Of a stretch of DNA of 10,123 nt, positions 1-6,985 are shown one piece after another. This DNA is from an uncultured Collinsella sp. (GTDB lineage: Bacteria; Actinomycetota; Coriobacteriia; Coriobacteriales; Coriobacteriaceae), in NCBI GenBank assembly GCA_900546455.1, contig URCS01000063.1:1-10123 (forward strand). The letters run 5' to 3'. The notes under the pieces are model-generated. The model did not search any database. It worked only from the letters and a program-made list of their open reading frames with translations, and had not been told where the DNA came from. The position numbers were made by a program, and so were the translations under genes. Within the stretch, counting starts at the first letter, position 1. Every line of letters starts with the position of its first letter.

Positions 1-978
1 GTTCATGCCGCCCATGCCGCCTGCCATGCCCATGCCCATAAAGCCGGCCATCGCGCCGTTGGGGTTGGCCGCCGCTGCGCGCATCGCGTCGCTCTGGGCG
101 CTGGCGATATTGGCGGCCGCCATCGTGGGATCGCGCATGACCGCGGCCTTCTGCAGGTCCTTGATCATCTGCTCGTCTTCTTGCGAAGCGGCGATTGAGT
201 TGACGCCAAAGCTCACGATCTCGACGCCGCGCAGGTCACGCCAGTCGGCGGAGAGGACCTCGTTGAGCGCGCGGGCGAGCTCGGTGGTGTGGCCGGGGAT
301 GGCGCTGTAGCGGATGCCCATCTCCGAGATCTTGGCAAAGGCGGGCTGCAGGGCGGTGAGCAGCTCGGACTTAAGCTGGCTGTCGATCTTGTCGCGCGTG
401 TAGCTATCGGTCACGTTGCCGCATACATTGGTGTAGAACAGCAGCGGGTTGGTGATGCGGTACGAATACTCGCCGTTGCAGCGCACGGAGATGTCGACGT
501 CCAGGCCAATGTTGTTGTCGACCACGCGGAAGGGCACGGGCGAGGCGGTGCCGTACTTATTGCCGATAATCTCCTTGGTGTTAATGAAGTAGACGCGCTG
601 GTCCTTGCCCGCGTCGCCGCCGAAGGTAAAGCGGCTGCCGATATTGGCGAAGGTCTCCTTGATGGAGTCGCCCAGGTTGCCGCTAAAGACGCTCGGCTCG
701 CTGCCGGTATCGAAGACGAACTCGCCGGGCTCCAGTGCGACTTCGATGATCTTGCCGTTTTGCACCACGAGCATGCCCTGGCCGTCGTTGACGGCGATGA
801 CGGAGCCGTTGGAGATGACGTTGTCCTCGCCGTGTGTGTTGGAGCTGCGGCCGCCGGTTCGTTTGACGCCCTTGCAGGCCAAGACGTCAGCGGGCATCGA
901 TTCGCAGTAGATAAATTCCTTCCACTGGTCGGCCATGACGCCGCCGGCAGCTCCCAATCCAGCTTTCAAGAGTCCCAT
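1..978 (-). CDS. YdjI-like SPFH-domain protein (3' end outside window)
   Basis: The frame is open from an ATG at 978 to the window edge: 326 residues with no stop, so the C-terminus is missing. The start has a good ribosome site (AAAGGAAG) about 6 nt upstream. The N-terminal part (about residues 15-200) resembles the SPFH/band-7 fold of the family annotated as 'virion core protein' or YdjI: a QWKEFIYCE start, an EPGEFVFDTG turn, and a long beta-rich segment ending in DVDISVRCNGEYSYRI. A helical, Ala/Glu-rich stretch follows, then a Gly/Met-rich tail from about residue 305. In relatives such a tail usually leads to a C-terminal zinc ribbon, which would lie left of this window. Family members oligomerise at the cytoplasmic membrane face; B. 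subtilis YdjI helps recruit PspA. It is the last visible gene of the operon, 48 nt after the YdjG-like gene. Function here is inferred from family and context. Confidence 0.85.
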   Translation of the reverse strand, partial: MGLLKAGLGAAGGVMADQWKEFIYCESMPADVLACKGVKRTGGRSSNTHGEDNVISNGSVIAVNDGQGMLVVQNGKIIEVALEPGEFVFDTGSEPSVFSGNLGDSIKETFANIGSRFTFGGDAGKDQRVYFINTKEIIGNKYGTASPVPFRVVDNNIGLDVDISVRCNGEYSYRITNPLLFYTNVCGNVTDSYTRDKIDSQLKSELLTALQPAFAKISEMGIRYSAIPGHTTELARALNEVLSADWRDLRGVEIVSFGVNSIAASQEDEQMIKDLQKAAVMRDPTMAAANIASAQSDAMRAAAANPNGAMAGFMGMGMAGGMGGMN

Positions 979-1026
979 GGTGATCTTCCTTTCTCGTCAA
1001 AGTCCGGGTGGTATTGGTCGGATTGC

Positions 1027-2349
1027 TTAGTCGTCCTTGTCGTCCTTCATGACAACGGTGGTCTCGGTGTGGCTGAAGGTGTCGTGCTTCTCGACCAGGT
1101 CGAGCTCGCCGCAGTACTCGTCGGCGTGAGTCGCCTCGTTGGCCGTCTTGAGCTGGCCTACCAGCAGCACGTCTCCGATGATCACGATGATCAGCGGCGC
1201 GACGATGTTGATGAGGATGCCCTCGATATCAAAGGTGAGGTAATCCGGATCGAAGGCGTATTCGCCCATAAAGAGAATCTGGGAGAGGACAAATCCGATC
1301 ACAAAGAACAGCAGCGAGGCGATAATGAGCTTGGGCTTGGAGCAGGGGAGCTCGCCGACCATACGGCCGGTTTGGCCGTTCATGGCAAACAGGTAGCTCT
1401 TGCCGTTCCACGAGGTCGAGAGCATCCAGACGGGGAACAAGGCGTAGTCGCTGTCTTCCCAGGTGTAGTCGAGCTGCTTGCTCTCGACCGAGGCATCGTC
1501 GTACTCATCGATAACGGTCTCGCGCAGGGCCGAGATCGTGCTTTCTTCCATACGGCGCTCGGCACGGGCCTTGCAAGTCTCGCAGTCCTCATCGTAACGG
1601 TTGGCGATGTAGCCGGGCATGTAGGCGACCGAGAACGGGCGCAGCGCGTCGTAGTCAAACGGTTCGATGGCGTCCATGTGGCCGTCGGGCATCTTGGACG
1701 ATCCGTCGACGGGCACGCGCTCAAACGAGATATTGCCCTTACGGTAGGCATCGTAGTGGTCGGTGGTCGTGACGGTGCGGTCGGATTCCTCGGTCACGGT
1801 CTCGTTGGTTGCGTCAAAGTGCACTTCGCCGTCCACGCGGGCGCCGTAGAGCCAAAACGGCACGTAGACGCCTTGGACTTCGTCGATGTGGTTGCCGGTG
1901 ACAAAGCTCTTGGGCAGCAGGATCTTGCCCTTGTAGTGCTCCTTGAGCGCGGCCAAGACATCGTCGCGCCCGAGCTTAAACGGAATCACCAGGTCGGGGG
2001 AGAAGTCGCCCGAGAGCTGGCCGGGCGCCACGGCGGGATTGCCGCAGTATGGGCAGGTGGAGACGGCGACGGTGCCGTCCGAGATCAGCTCGGCGCCACA
2101 CGACGAGCAGATATAGCCGGCGTTTTGGGCCAGTTCCTGCACCGCATCGTCGGATGCGGGCTTGGATGTTGCGGCCGCCGCATCGGCTTTGGCATCTGCC
2201 TTGTCCTGGCGCTCGCGATAGAGAGCCTCGACCTCTTCGACTTCAAAGCGCGAGTCGCAGTAGTCACAGACGAGCTTTTGCTCGGCGCTGGCAAAATGCA
2301 GCGGGCCGCCACACGCGGGGCACTGATAGTTAACGCTTTCGAAGGCCAT
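1027..2349 (-). CDS. YdjG-like protein: two TFIIB-type zinc ribbons plus two C-terminal membrane helices
   Basis: This 440-residue protein starts at an ATG at 2349 behind GAAAGGACC. Two zinc ribbons are visible at the N-terminus: Cys10/Cys13 with Cys28/Cys31, and Cys81/Cys84 with Cys99/Cys102, joined by a charged, Ala-rich linker (about 45-75). The middle (about 115-335) is soluble and includes VYVPFWLYGARVDGEV (161-176), typical of this family, plus an extra CETC pair at 256-259. Two hydrophobic segments at about 341-361 and 377-398 should be membrane helices, followed by a short acidic tail. The layout matches B. subtilis YdjG, a membrane anchor acting with YdjI and PspA in the cell-envelope stress response, though this protein is longer. 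It begins 24 nt after the DUF4428 gene stop and ends 48 nt before the SPFH gene, so the three genes are very likely one transcript. Its partner role here is inferred. Confidence 0.85.
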   Translation of the reverse strand: MAFESVNYQCPACGGPLHFASAEQKLVCDYCDSRFEVEEVEALYRERQDKADAKADAAAATSKPASDDAVQELAQNAGYICSSCGAELISDGTVAVSTCPYCGNPAVAPGQLSGDFSPDLVIPFKLGRDDVLAALKEHYKGKILLPKSFVTGNHIDEVQGVYVPFWLYGARVDGEVHFDATNETVTEESDRTVTTTDHYDAYRKGNISFERVPVDGSSKMPDGHMDAIEPFDYDALRPFSVAYMPGYIANRYDEDCETCKARAERRMEESTISALRETVIDEYDDASVESKQLDYTWEDSDYALFPVWMLSTSWNGKSYLFAMNGQTGRMVGELPCSKPKLIIASLLFFVIGFVLSQILFMGEYAFDPDYLTFDIEGILINIVAPLIIVIIGDVLLVGQLKTANEATHADEYCGELDLVEKHDTFSHTETTVVMKDDKDD

Positions 2350-2373
2350 GATCGGTCCTTTCCGTGCCGAGGG

Positions 2374-3111
2374 CTATGCGCCGATGGCGCCGCCGCAGTA
2401 TTCGCAGCGCCCACTGGCATCGGGAATGGTGGTGGCGCCGCAGAAGGGGCAGGTCACCGCGGTCTTGGGGGCCTTGGCGGCAACGACGCTATCGCGCGTC
2501 TCCTGACGCAGCTGCACCAGCGCGTCGCGGACTTCGGTTGCCTGACGCTTGGCCTCGCGGTACTCGATGGATCCGCGCTGCTCGATGGTGGAGTCGTTCA
2601 CGCGCAGGTCGATCTCGGTAAAGTACGGCGTGTTGACGTGGATGGTCAGATTGAAGTCGTAATCCAGGTCGTAGCGCGGCGGGTCATAACTCTCACGCTC
2701 GCCGTCCTTGGTCTCGCGATAGATCTCGGTGCGGTGCTCGTCGATATCCATATCGCAACCGAGCACCTGCGAGAACTCGATGATGTCGGGGTTGGCGTCG
2801 CGCCAGCGCGTCTGCGAGGTAATGATCAGCAGGCCCGCGTCCTCGTCGAGCATAATATTGGTGCGCCCGGCCGAGAGCGTGCGCGTGGGATTGAACGATG
2901 CCAGGCGCTCGGCATTGGCCTCGCGATAGGCGAGCTGCTCGCGAATGTCGTCCGCGGTGCTAGAGCGATAACCGCCAAAGAAGGGGGAGAGCTTGCCGAC
3001 GCACTCTTTGCACAGGTAGCCTTCATTGATCTTGGTCTTACCTAGAAGTCCCAGCTCGGTACCGCAAATCGCGCACTCTTTCTTCTCGAACATCTTGTCA
3101 AAGAAGCCCAT
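2374..3111 (-). CDS. DUF4428 domain protein with N- and C-terminal zinc ribbons
   Basis: The product has 245 residues from an ATG at 3111 with GGGAGG just upstream. The N-terminus is a four-cysteine zinc ribbon (Cys13, Cys16, Cys34, Cys37), the DUF4428 signature. The body (about 50-210) is charged, has no membrane segment, and includes a beta-rich part around 85-175 and a helical segment around 180-210. The C-terminus is a second ribbon (Cys221, Cys224, Cys236, Cys239) ending nine residues from it with a Gly-rich tip. No enzymatic motif is seen. DUF4428 proteins are uncharacterised. This one heads an operon with YdjG- and YdjI-like proteins, in the slot where B. subtilis has pspA, so a role as a cytoplasmic adaptor or sensor of the membrane SPFH complex is plausible but unproven. 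Its upstream leader carries a small dyad (3120-3126 with 3151-3157). Confidence 0.85.
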   Translation of the reverse strand: MGFFDKMFEKKECAICGTELGLLGKTKINEGYLCKECVGKLSPFFGGYRSSTADDIREQLAYREANAERLASFNPTRTLSAGRTNIMLDEDAGLLIITSQTRWRDANPDIIEFSQVLGCDMDIDEHRTEIYRETKDGERESYDPPRYDLDYDFNLTIHVNTPYFTEIDLRVNDSTIEQRGSIEYREAKRQATEVRDALVQLRQETRDSVVAAKAPKTAVTCPFCGATTIPDASGRCEYCGGAIGA

Positions 3112-3140
3112 GATTGCCTCCCATCAACAGGTAGCGTGTG

Positions 3141-3362
3141 TCACTTTTGATGATGGGGGAGCGCGCGATCTTTCACGATACCCAGACGGCTCAAGAGGTC
3201 TCCACAACTGGGACACATGGCCCATTTTTCATCCCCAAATAACTTGCGGTGAAATAGTTCCTAAATGTGGGCCATAGAAGGCCAAACAGGAACTATTCCA
3301 CCGCAACTTCTGGGTAGTCATCGGGGGCGTTCTTAAACGAGTGGCAGTTGGGGGCACTCCAT
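3141..3362 (-). pseudogene. possible decayed small zinc-ribbon gene around the palindromic repeat
   Basis: Two stretches on the minus strand look like fossil coding sequence. The first begins at ATG 3362. Dropping one C from the C-run at 3350-3354 gives a 22-residue peptide beginning MECPNCHSF and ending in VAVE at a TAG (3293-3295). The second is open from 3260 to a TGA at 3141: 39 residues including KWAMCPSCGDLLSRLG. Together they would supply the two CPxC knuckles of one zinc ribbon. The ATG frame and the second stretch are in the same phase; the C-run and the palindrome between them break the reading. This could also be a chance pattern or part of the repeat itself. No intact gene is claimed. 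Confidence 0.3.
3244..3306. repeat. palindromic intergenic repeat, copy 1
   Basis: Two 19-nt arms (3244-3262 and 3288-3306) pair with one mismatch, and an inner GGCC/GGCC pair (3270-3273 with 3280-3283) closes on a 6-nt loop. The first 24 nt recur with one mismatch at 10029-10052. It sits 81 nt after the DUF1593 stop and 132 nt before the DUF4428 start on the same strand. It may end transcription of the DUF1593 gene, but no clear T-run follows in that direction. The dispersed copies suggest a REP-like or mobile palindromic unit. Confidence 0.75.
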
Positions 3363-3386
3363 GTCGAATGTGGGTGTCGCCGCTTA

Positions 3387-4898
3387 CTACGCGACGGTGA
3401 TGGCGACTTGGGCGTAGCGGGTGCAGGGGCGCTCGGTGCGCGTCTGCACGCTGAGGGTGAGCACGAAGCGGTCACCGGGCTGCGCATCGGCGGGCACGGT
3501 GAACGTGGCGTCCGCCGCGCATTCCTGCCACAGCGACAGGTCTTGGGCACCTGCATAGCGCGACGGTCCCATGGCGACATCCCAATGCGCATCGAAGCCC
3601 TTGCCATCGGGGTCGACGATGGTCGCTGCAAGAGCAACGCGCTCACCGGCTGTGGCGCTGCGGTCGTCCATGACCTCGGCAACATACGCCGGATGCGAAC
3701 AGGCCGCGGGCTCGTGGGCACACCACTGCGCGCGGGCGGCGAAGTCCTCCTGATAGGCGCGCAGATAGGGATTAGGATTGCCATCGACGGGCGTGCCTAT
3801 GGCGGCAAAGCCGGCAGGCGCATCTGAGTCGGGATGCCCGTCCAAAAACATGCGGCCGAGTAACGTGTCAAAGCCGCGGTCGTCAGCCCCGCGCAGGCCA
3901 AACGGCAGTAGCGGAATATAGGTCATCGAGTCGCCCTCGGCCATAAAATCGCCGCGCTCAAACTGCATCGCAGGCATGCCCTCCAGGCCCCAGTCCAAGC
4001 GCGCATGCTTGCCAAACTGAAAGCGCTCGGGCTCGTTTTCGTACACCTTGCCATCGCCATAGAGCATATAGCGCGCCATAAGGGGGCCGTTGCCCTGCGT
4101 GAGATTTTGCTCGGGCCAGGGAGCCTGGAACAACGGCAACGAATCGGGCTGAGCCATCTTGGCATCGACATAGCCGCCATACATATAGGGCACACACCAA
4201 AAGATGAGATCGGGAAAAAGCTCGCACCCATGGTCGAGCCAAGAATTATCCTGCCCCACACCATCGGCAACGCCCATCACGCGCACCCTCTGATAGACGC
4301 GCTGCTGCACAGAAGGCCACTCGGGCGTATCGCGATAGCGCTCTGCAATACTCATAAGCGCACGAACGATAGTATTCATACCGCCCCAGCTGAGCAGCCA
4401 AAGCGTACGCGGGTCATCATCCAAGATTGCCTGAGCAATCACGCGCGAACCCTCAGTCTCCTCACGCACATCGCCCTCAAAGGCAACGTTGCCCACAAAG
4501 GTACGCTCAATCATCTGAGCCGGCGAAGGAAACGGCGGCTCACCGGCAGCGGCCGCATTAGCCTGCAGCTGAGGCCAAGCCTGGGCATATTCATTGCTCC
4601 AGAGGCTCTCGATCCAATGCTCAGGAAACGGTCGATACTCACGAAGCTCCCCAGCCGTGGGATCAGGTTCATGGGGCACAACATTCCACTCATAAGAGCG
4701 ACGCCCTTTAGTCCGCCAATGCGGATTCACCTCGCCGAGCGTATGGACGCCATCCCCAAGAAAGTGATACTGCGAAGCCGTATACACCACAGCCTGCACA
4801 TCAAGCAAGTTAAGATACAGAGCCAAATGAACGAGCGAGTTCATATCATCGACTTCCATATCAGTAGTAACAATCACCCGAGTTAAATCGCGAGTCAT
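3387..4898 (-). CDS. DUF1593 / Sde182-type nucleoside-hydrolase-like protein
   Basis: A 503-residue protein starts at an ATG at 4898 with TTGGAG about 8 nt upstream. The N-terminal domain (about 6-335) has the DUF1593 hallmarks: RVIVTTDMEVDDMNSL (7-22), where Asp13, Asp17 and Asp18 match the metal-binding Asp cluster of the nucleoside-hydrolase fold, LLSWGGMNTIVRAL (168-181), and GVADGVGQDNSW (209-220). The C-terminal part (about 400-503) is an Ig-like sandwich with VDPDGKGFDAHWDV and a terminal beta strand, as in the Sde182 carbohydrate-binding partner domain. There is no signal peptide, so it should be cytoplasmic, unlike many secreted relatives. The substrate is unknown; the fold suggests hydrolysis of an N- or O-glycosidic bond, and the neighbourhood suggests a plant or mucus glycan fragment. 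It is transcribed in the same direction as the esterase but separated from it by a large palindrome at 5027-5151. Confidence 0.85.
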   Translation of the reverse strand: MTRDLTRVIVTTDMEVDDMNSLVHLALYLNLLDVQAVVYTASQYHFLGDGVHTLGEVNPHWRTKGRRSYEWNVVPHEPDPTAGELREYRPFPEHWIESLWSNEYAQAWPQLQANAAAAGEPPFPSPAQMIERTFVGNVAFEGDVREETEGSRVIAQAILDDDPRTLWLLSWGGMNTIVRALMSIAERYRDTPEWPSVQQRVYQRVRVMGVADGVGQDNSWLDHGCELFPDLIFWCVPYMYGGYVDAKMAQPDSLPLFQAPWPEQNLTQGNGPLMARYMLYGDGKVYENEPERFQFGKHARLDWGLEGMPAMQFERGDFMAEGDSMTYIPLLPFGLRGADDRGFDTLLGRMFLDGHPDSDAPAGFAAIGTPVDGNPNPYLRAYQEDFAARAQWCAHEPAACSHPAYVAEVMDDRSATAGERVALAATIVDPDGKGFDAHWDVAMGPSRYAGAQDLSLWQECAADATFTVPADAQPGDRFVLTLSVQTRTERPCTRYAQVAITVA

Positions 4899-5026
4899 AA
4901 GAAAGCTCCAACCAAAATCATTTCAGCCAGTTACGCGCAAGGCAAGACGGGACCCACGTCCCCATCGCCGTCAACCCGGCGGCCCGCCGGAAGCGCTCGT
5001 CCAGCGTTTCGAACAACGTTAACTTA

Positions 5027-5151
5027 GGGGGCCCTGACCTTTAGTTTTGTAAACATTCCGCAGCGCGGGCCCGCTTATCCGATGCTCCGAAGGAGCAGGA
5101 TAGGCGGGCCCATGCGCGAGGACGTTTACAAAACTAAAGGTCAGGGCCCCC
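5027..5151. repeat. 125-nt nested palindrome (long hairpin element)
   Basis: The outer arms 5027-5054 and 5124-5151 are perfect 28-nt reverse complements. Inside them, 5067-5080 pairs with 5098-5111 over 14 positions with one T/G wobble, and 5083-5088 pairs with 5092-5097 around a GAA loop. The outer arms end inward in GTAAAC (5049-5054) and GTTTAC (5124-5129), the same half-site found in the 6500-6890 control region. The element begins 11 nt after the esterase stop (5162) and ends 128 nt before the DUF1593 start. It could be a terminator, an RNA-processing barrier or a MITE-like mobile palindrome. The minus-strand transcript shows no proper T-run after it, so a simple terminator is not well supported. 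Confidence 0.85.
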
Positions 5152-5161
5152 GATGGGATGG

Positions 5162-6499
5162 CTACCTCGAAACCCTGGCCGACCACTCCCAGCAGCCCAC
5201 CGGCTCGCCGTCGATGAGTACGTTGCCCCCGTCGAAGTCTTGATAACACAGGTCGTTGAATTGGTGGATCCATACGCCATGGTTGAACGTCTTCTTGGGC
5301 GAGCCGTCGGCCCCGCGGTAGCGCCCGGTCAGGTCCTCGACATGGCTAAAGTACGTGAGGTGCACGTTGGCGCCGGCAGCGCGCAGGCGAGCCGTGAGCG
5401 GCAGCACGGTCTCCTGTGGGATCACAAGCTCATCGCCCTTGGAGTGCGTAAACCACAGCGGCGTCTTGGCAAGGGCGGCGACGTCCTCGTCCGTGGCGTT
5501 GTACCACGGTGCGCAGCAGGGAAGGCCCGCGGCGAAGAACTCGGGGTAGTCGGCGCACAGGCGCAGCGTCATAAAGCCGCCGTTGGAAAGGCCAGCGACC
5601 ACGATGCGGTCGGTGTCGATGCGGTCGGCATGCTCGGCGACAAACTCGTCGATGAGCGCCTTAATGACGGGGGAGTAGATGCTCTGGTTGGAGTGGCCGA
5701 GCTGCTCAGTGCCGTTGTCCATCCAAAACGTGGGCGACTGCGGCACGAGAACCCAGGCAAAGCCGCCAAAGTAGCGTTGGATCTGCGCCTGGCTGATGGC
5801 CGTCACGCGGTTGCCGATATAAGCGCGCGTGGCGCCCTCGCCTTGCGTAGCGCCCTTGCCCTCGCCAGCGCCGTGCAGGTACACCACGAGCGGGGCCTTC
5901 TGGGGCACGACTGTCGTTTCGGGCGCGAAGGGGTTGAAGCAGGCGGAGTCCTCGGCCTTAAAGCTGGGCTCAAAGAAGCCGTACTCGAGCGCGATGCCGT
6001 TGACGGCGGTCTTTTGCGTGGCATTGCTCCAGCCCTTGAGCGCGGGACAGATGTCGCCGCGGCAGGTGTCAAAGACCAGGCCGCAGGTTGGATCGTCACC
6101 GTCATTGCCGGGAAGGGCCGCGAGCTGCGTGATGCGCAGCTGGTCGTCGAGCAAGCGCGAGCCCATCACGCTGCCCTCGATCTTCTTGGTCAGGCGCTGC
6201 TCGGCGATCTCGAGCGCCACATGGGTGCCAAAGGCGAGCTTGCATCCGCACTCATCGCACGGATAGGCGGCGAGGACGTCGACATAGCCTACGGAAGGTG
6301 CGGCGTGGTCGGCGCCGCGCTCTTTGCGCATCAGGATCTCGCCCGTGCGTTCATGGCGCTCTACATATATATGGAAGGTGCGCGCATCGATATCGTTGGC
6401 GCGAACGGTGCACGGCAGGTCGAGCACGACTTTGCTGATCCAGGGGCCAAAGTCTCCCAGCGTGGTGACGGTTGCGTAGGTGCACGATTTGAGTTCCAT
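5162..6499 (-). CDS. alpha/beta-hydrolase esterase (EstA / PHB-depolymerase-like) with Ig-like N-terminal domain
   Basis: The product has 445 residues; the ATG at 6499 follows a near-perfect AGAGGAGG site 7 nt upstream. Residues 1 to about 195 form a beta-rich domain like the Ig-like N-terminus of EstA-type esterases. The hydrolase domain follows: oxyanion strand VVYLHGAGEG (205-214), nucleophile elbow GLSNGG with Ser305, probable acid Asp356 in SKGDELV, and probable base His407 in FNHGVW. No signal peptide is present, so it should act in the cytoplasm on a small acylated substrate, perhaps removing acetyl or aromatic esters from an imported glycoside. The N-domain is cysteine-rich (81, 84, 86, 139, 146, 151), unusual for an esterase and possibly metal-binding. 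It diverges from the PTS gene across a shared operator-rich region, pointing to co-regulation. A peptidase annotation is possible for this family, but esterase is more likely. Confidence 0.85.
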   Translation of the reverse strand: MELKSCTYATVTTLGDFGPWISKVVLDLPCTVRANDIDARTFHIYVERHERTGEILMRKERGADHAAPSVGYVDVLAAYPCDECGCKLAFGTHVALEIAEQRLTKKIEGSVMGSRLLDDQLRITQLAALPGNDGDDPTCGLVFDTCRGDICPALKGWSNATQKTAVNGIALEYGFFEPSFKAEDSACFNPFAPETTVVPQKAPLVVYLHGAGEGKGATQGEGATRAYIGNRVTAISQAQIQRYFGGFAWVLVPQSPTFWMDNGTEQLGHSNQSIYSPVIKALIDEFVAEHADRIDTDRIVVAGLSNGGFMTLRLCADYPEFFAAGLPCCAPWYNATDEDVAALAKTPLWFTHSKGDELVIPQETVLPLTARLRAAGANVHLTYFSHVEDLTGRYRGADGSPKKTFNHGVWIHQFNDLCYQDFDGGNVLIDGEPVGCWEWSARVSR

Positions 6500-6538
6500 G
6501 AGCTGCCTCCTCTGCGCCGCGAGTGGTAAACATCAGCG

Positions 6539-6567
6539 GCAATACAATCTAAACATGTTTAGTGTAA
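6539..6567 (-). promoter_or_regulatory. tentative esterase promoter overlapping an operator
   Basis: On the minus strand, TTACAC (6562-6567) and TATTGC (6539-6544) lie 17 nt apart and could act as -35 and -10 boxes. The start point would be near 6531, giving a leader of about 30 nt. The match to consensus is weak. Its interest is that the 14-nt palindrome at 6549-6562 would fill the spacer, a classic repressor position. Confidence 0.3.
6549..6562. promoter_or_regulatory. perfect palindromic operator candidate CTAAACATGTTTAG
   Basis: This is a perfect 14-nt palindrome, 50 nt upstream of the esterase start. The TAAAC/GTTTA arms match the half-sites repeated across the control region and in front of the PTS gene. 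The size and symmetry fit a dimeric helix-turn-helix regulator such as a LacI-, GntR- or ROK-type sugar repressor. The regulator itself is not in the window. Confidence 0.5.
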
Positions 6568-6631
6568 TGCAGAATTACAGAACAAGCAGATGAACTCGGT
6601 AAACGGTCTAAATGAACACTCAACAAACTAC

Positions 6632-6645
6632 TAAACAATCGTTTA
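6632..6645. promoter_or_regulatory. second operator-like dyad TAAAC-N4-GTTTA
   Basis: TAAAC (6632-6636) and GTTTA (6641-6645) are inverted around AATC. The arms are the same as in the palindrome at 6549-6562, with the same centre-to-centre geometry (14 nt overall). It may be an auxiliary operator in the middle of the divergent region. Confidence 0.4.
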
Positions 6646-6771
6646 ACACTATCTATCAGGGCTTTTGTTGATGAGTAAACATAGTGCAGAGGCGTCAATC
6701 AAAGTAAAAGACCACGTAAATAGCCATATAGCGATAAAGCGACAAATAGGCAATCCCCTGCCATTCAATTA

Positions 6772-6800
6772 CGTTCACCCCCGATTTCCTACCGTTCACC
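6772..6800 (+). promoter_or_regulatory. helically phased direct repeat CGTTCACC
   Basis: CGTTCACC occurs at 6772-6779 and 6793-6800, 21 nt apart, which is two helical turns. A related CGTTCAG is at 6861-6867. Direct repeats of this spacing often bind a tandem activator. No activator gene is visible, so the assignment is inference only. Confidence 0.3.
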
Positions 6801-6841
6801 GGACTGTAGACGGCAAAATTGCCACAAATTAGGGTCTCCGT

Positions 6842-6883
6842 GTAAACTAAAGCTCGTAAACGTTCAGTAAACACATTGTTTAC
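6842..6883. promoter_or_regulatory. GTAAAC operator cluster upstream of the PTS gene
   Basis: GTAAAC occurs at 6842-6847, 6856-6861 and 6867-6872. The last one, extended by an A, forms an inverted repeat with TGTTTAC at 6877-6883 across a CAT spacer. Four half-sites in 42 nt, about 110 nt before the PTS start, argue for cooperative binding of a sugar-responsive regulator shared with the esterase side. Confidence 0.5.
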
Positions 6884-6976
6884 GACAGCGTATCCAAGGG
6901 TTTGGCAACCGTAAGGGGTTATAGTCGCCGAGCCAAAGGCGTGCCTACGCCCAAACGAGTAGGCACACGATGATAT

Positions 6977-6985
6977 GGGGAGGGG
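6977..6985 (+). promoter_or_regulatory. ribosome binding site that sets the PTS start
   Basis: GGGGAGGGG lies 4 nt before the ATG at 6990. An in-frame ATG at 6975 overlaps this purine run and has no ribosome site of its own, so the start at 6990 is preferred; the product then begins MAVDNKQIA, as expected for an EIIB domain. Confidence 0.7.

Noticed and set aside
289..3045. 918-residue plus-strand open frame
   Set aside because: It is antisense to three well-supported minus-strand genes with recognisable zinc-ribbon and SPFH motifs, and its own translation is low-complexity (Val, Gly, Asp, His rich). High-GC codon bias commonly creates such shadows.
3244..3306. CRISPR-like repeat
   Set aside because: The copies are palindromic and isolated, with no regular spacers and no cas genes in the window.
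5153..6529. 458-residue plus-strand frame opposite the esterase
   Set aside because: The minus-strand frame has a catalytic Ser elbow, an Asp and a His plus a strong ribosome site. The opposite frame shows no family signal.
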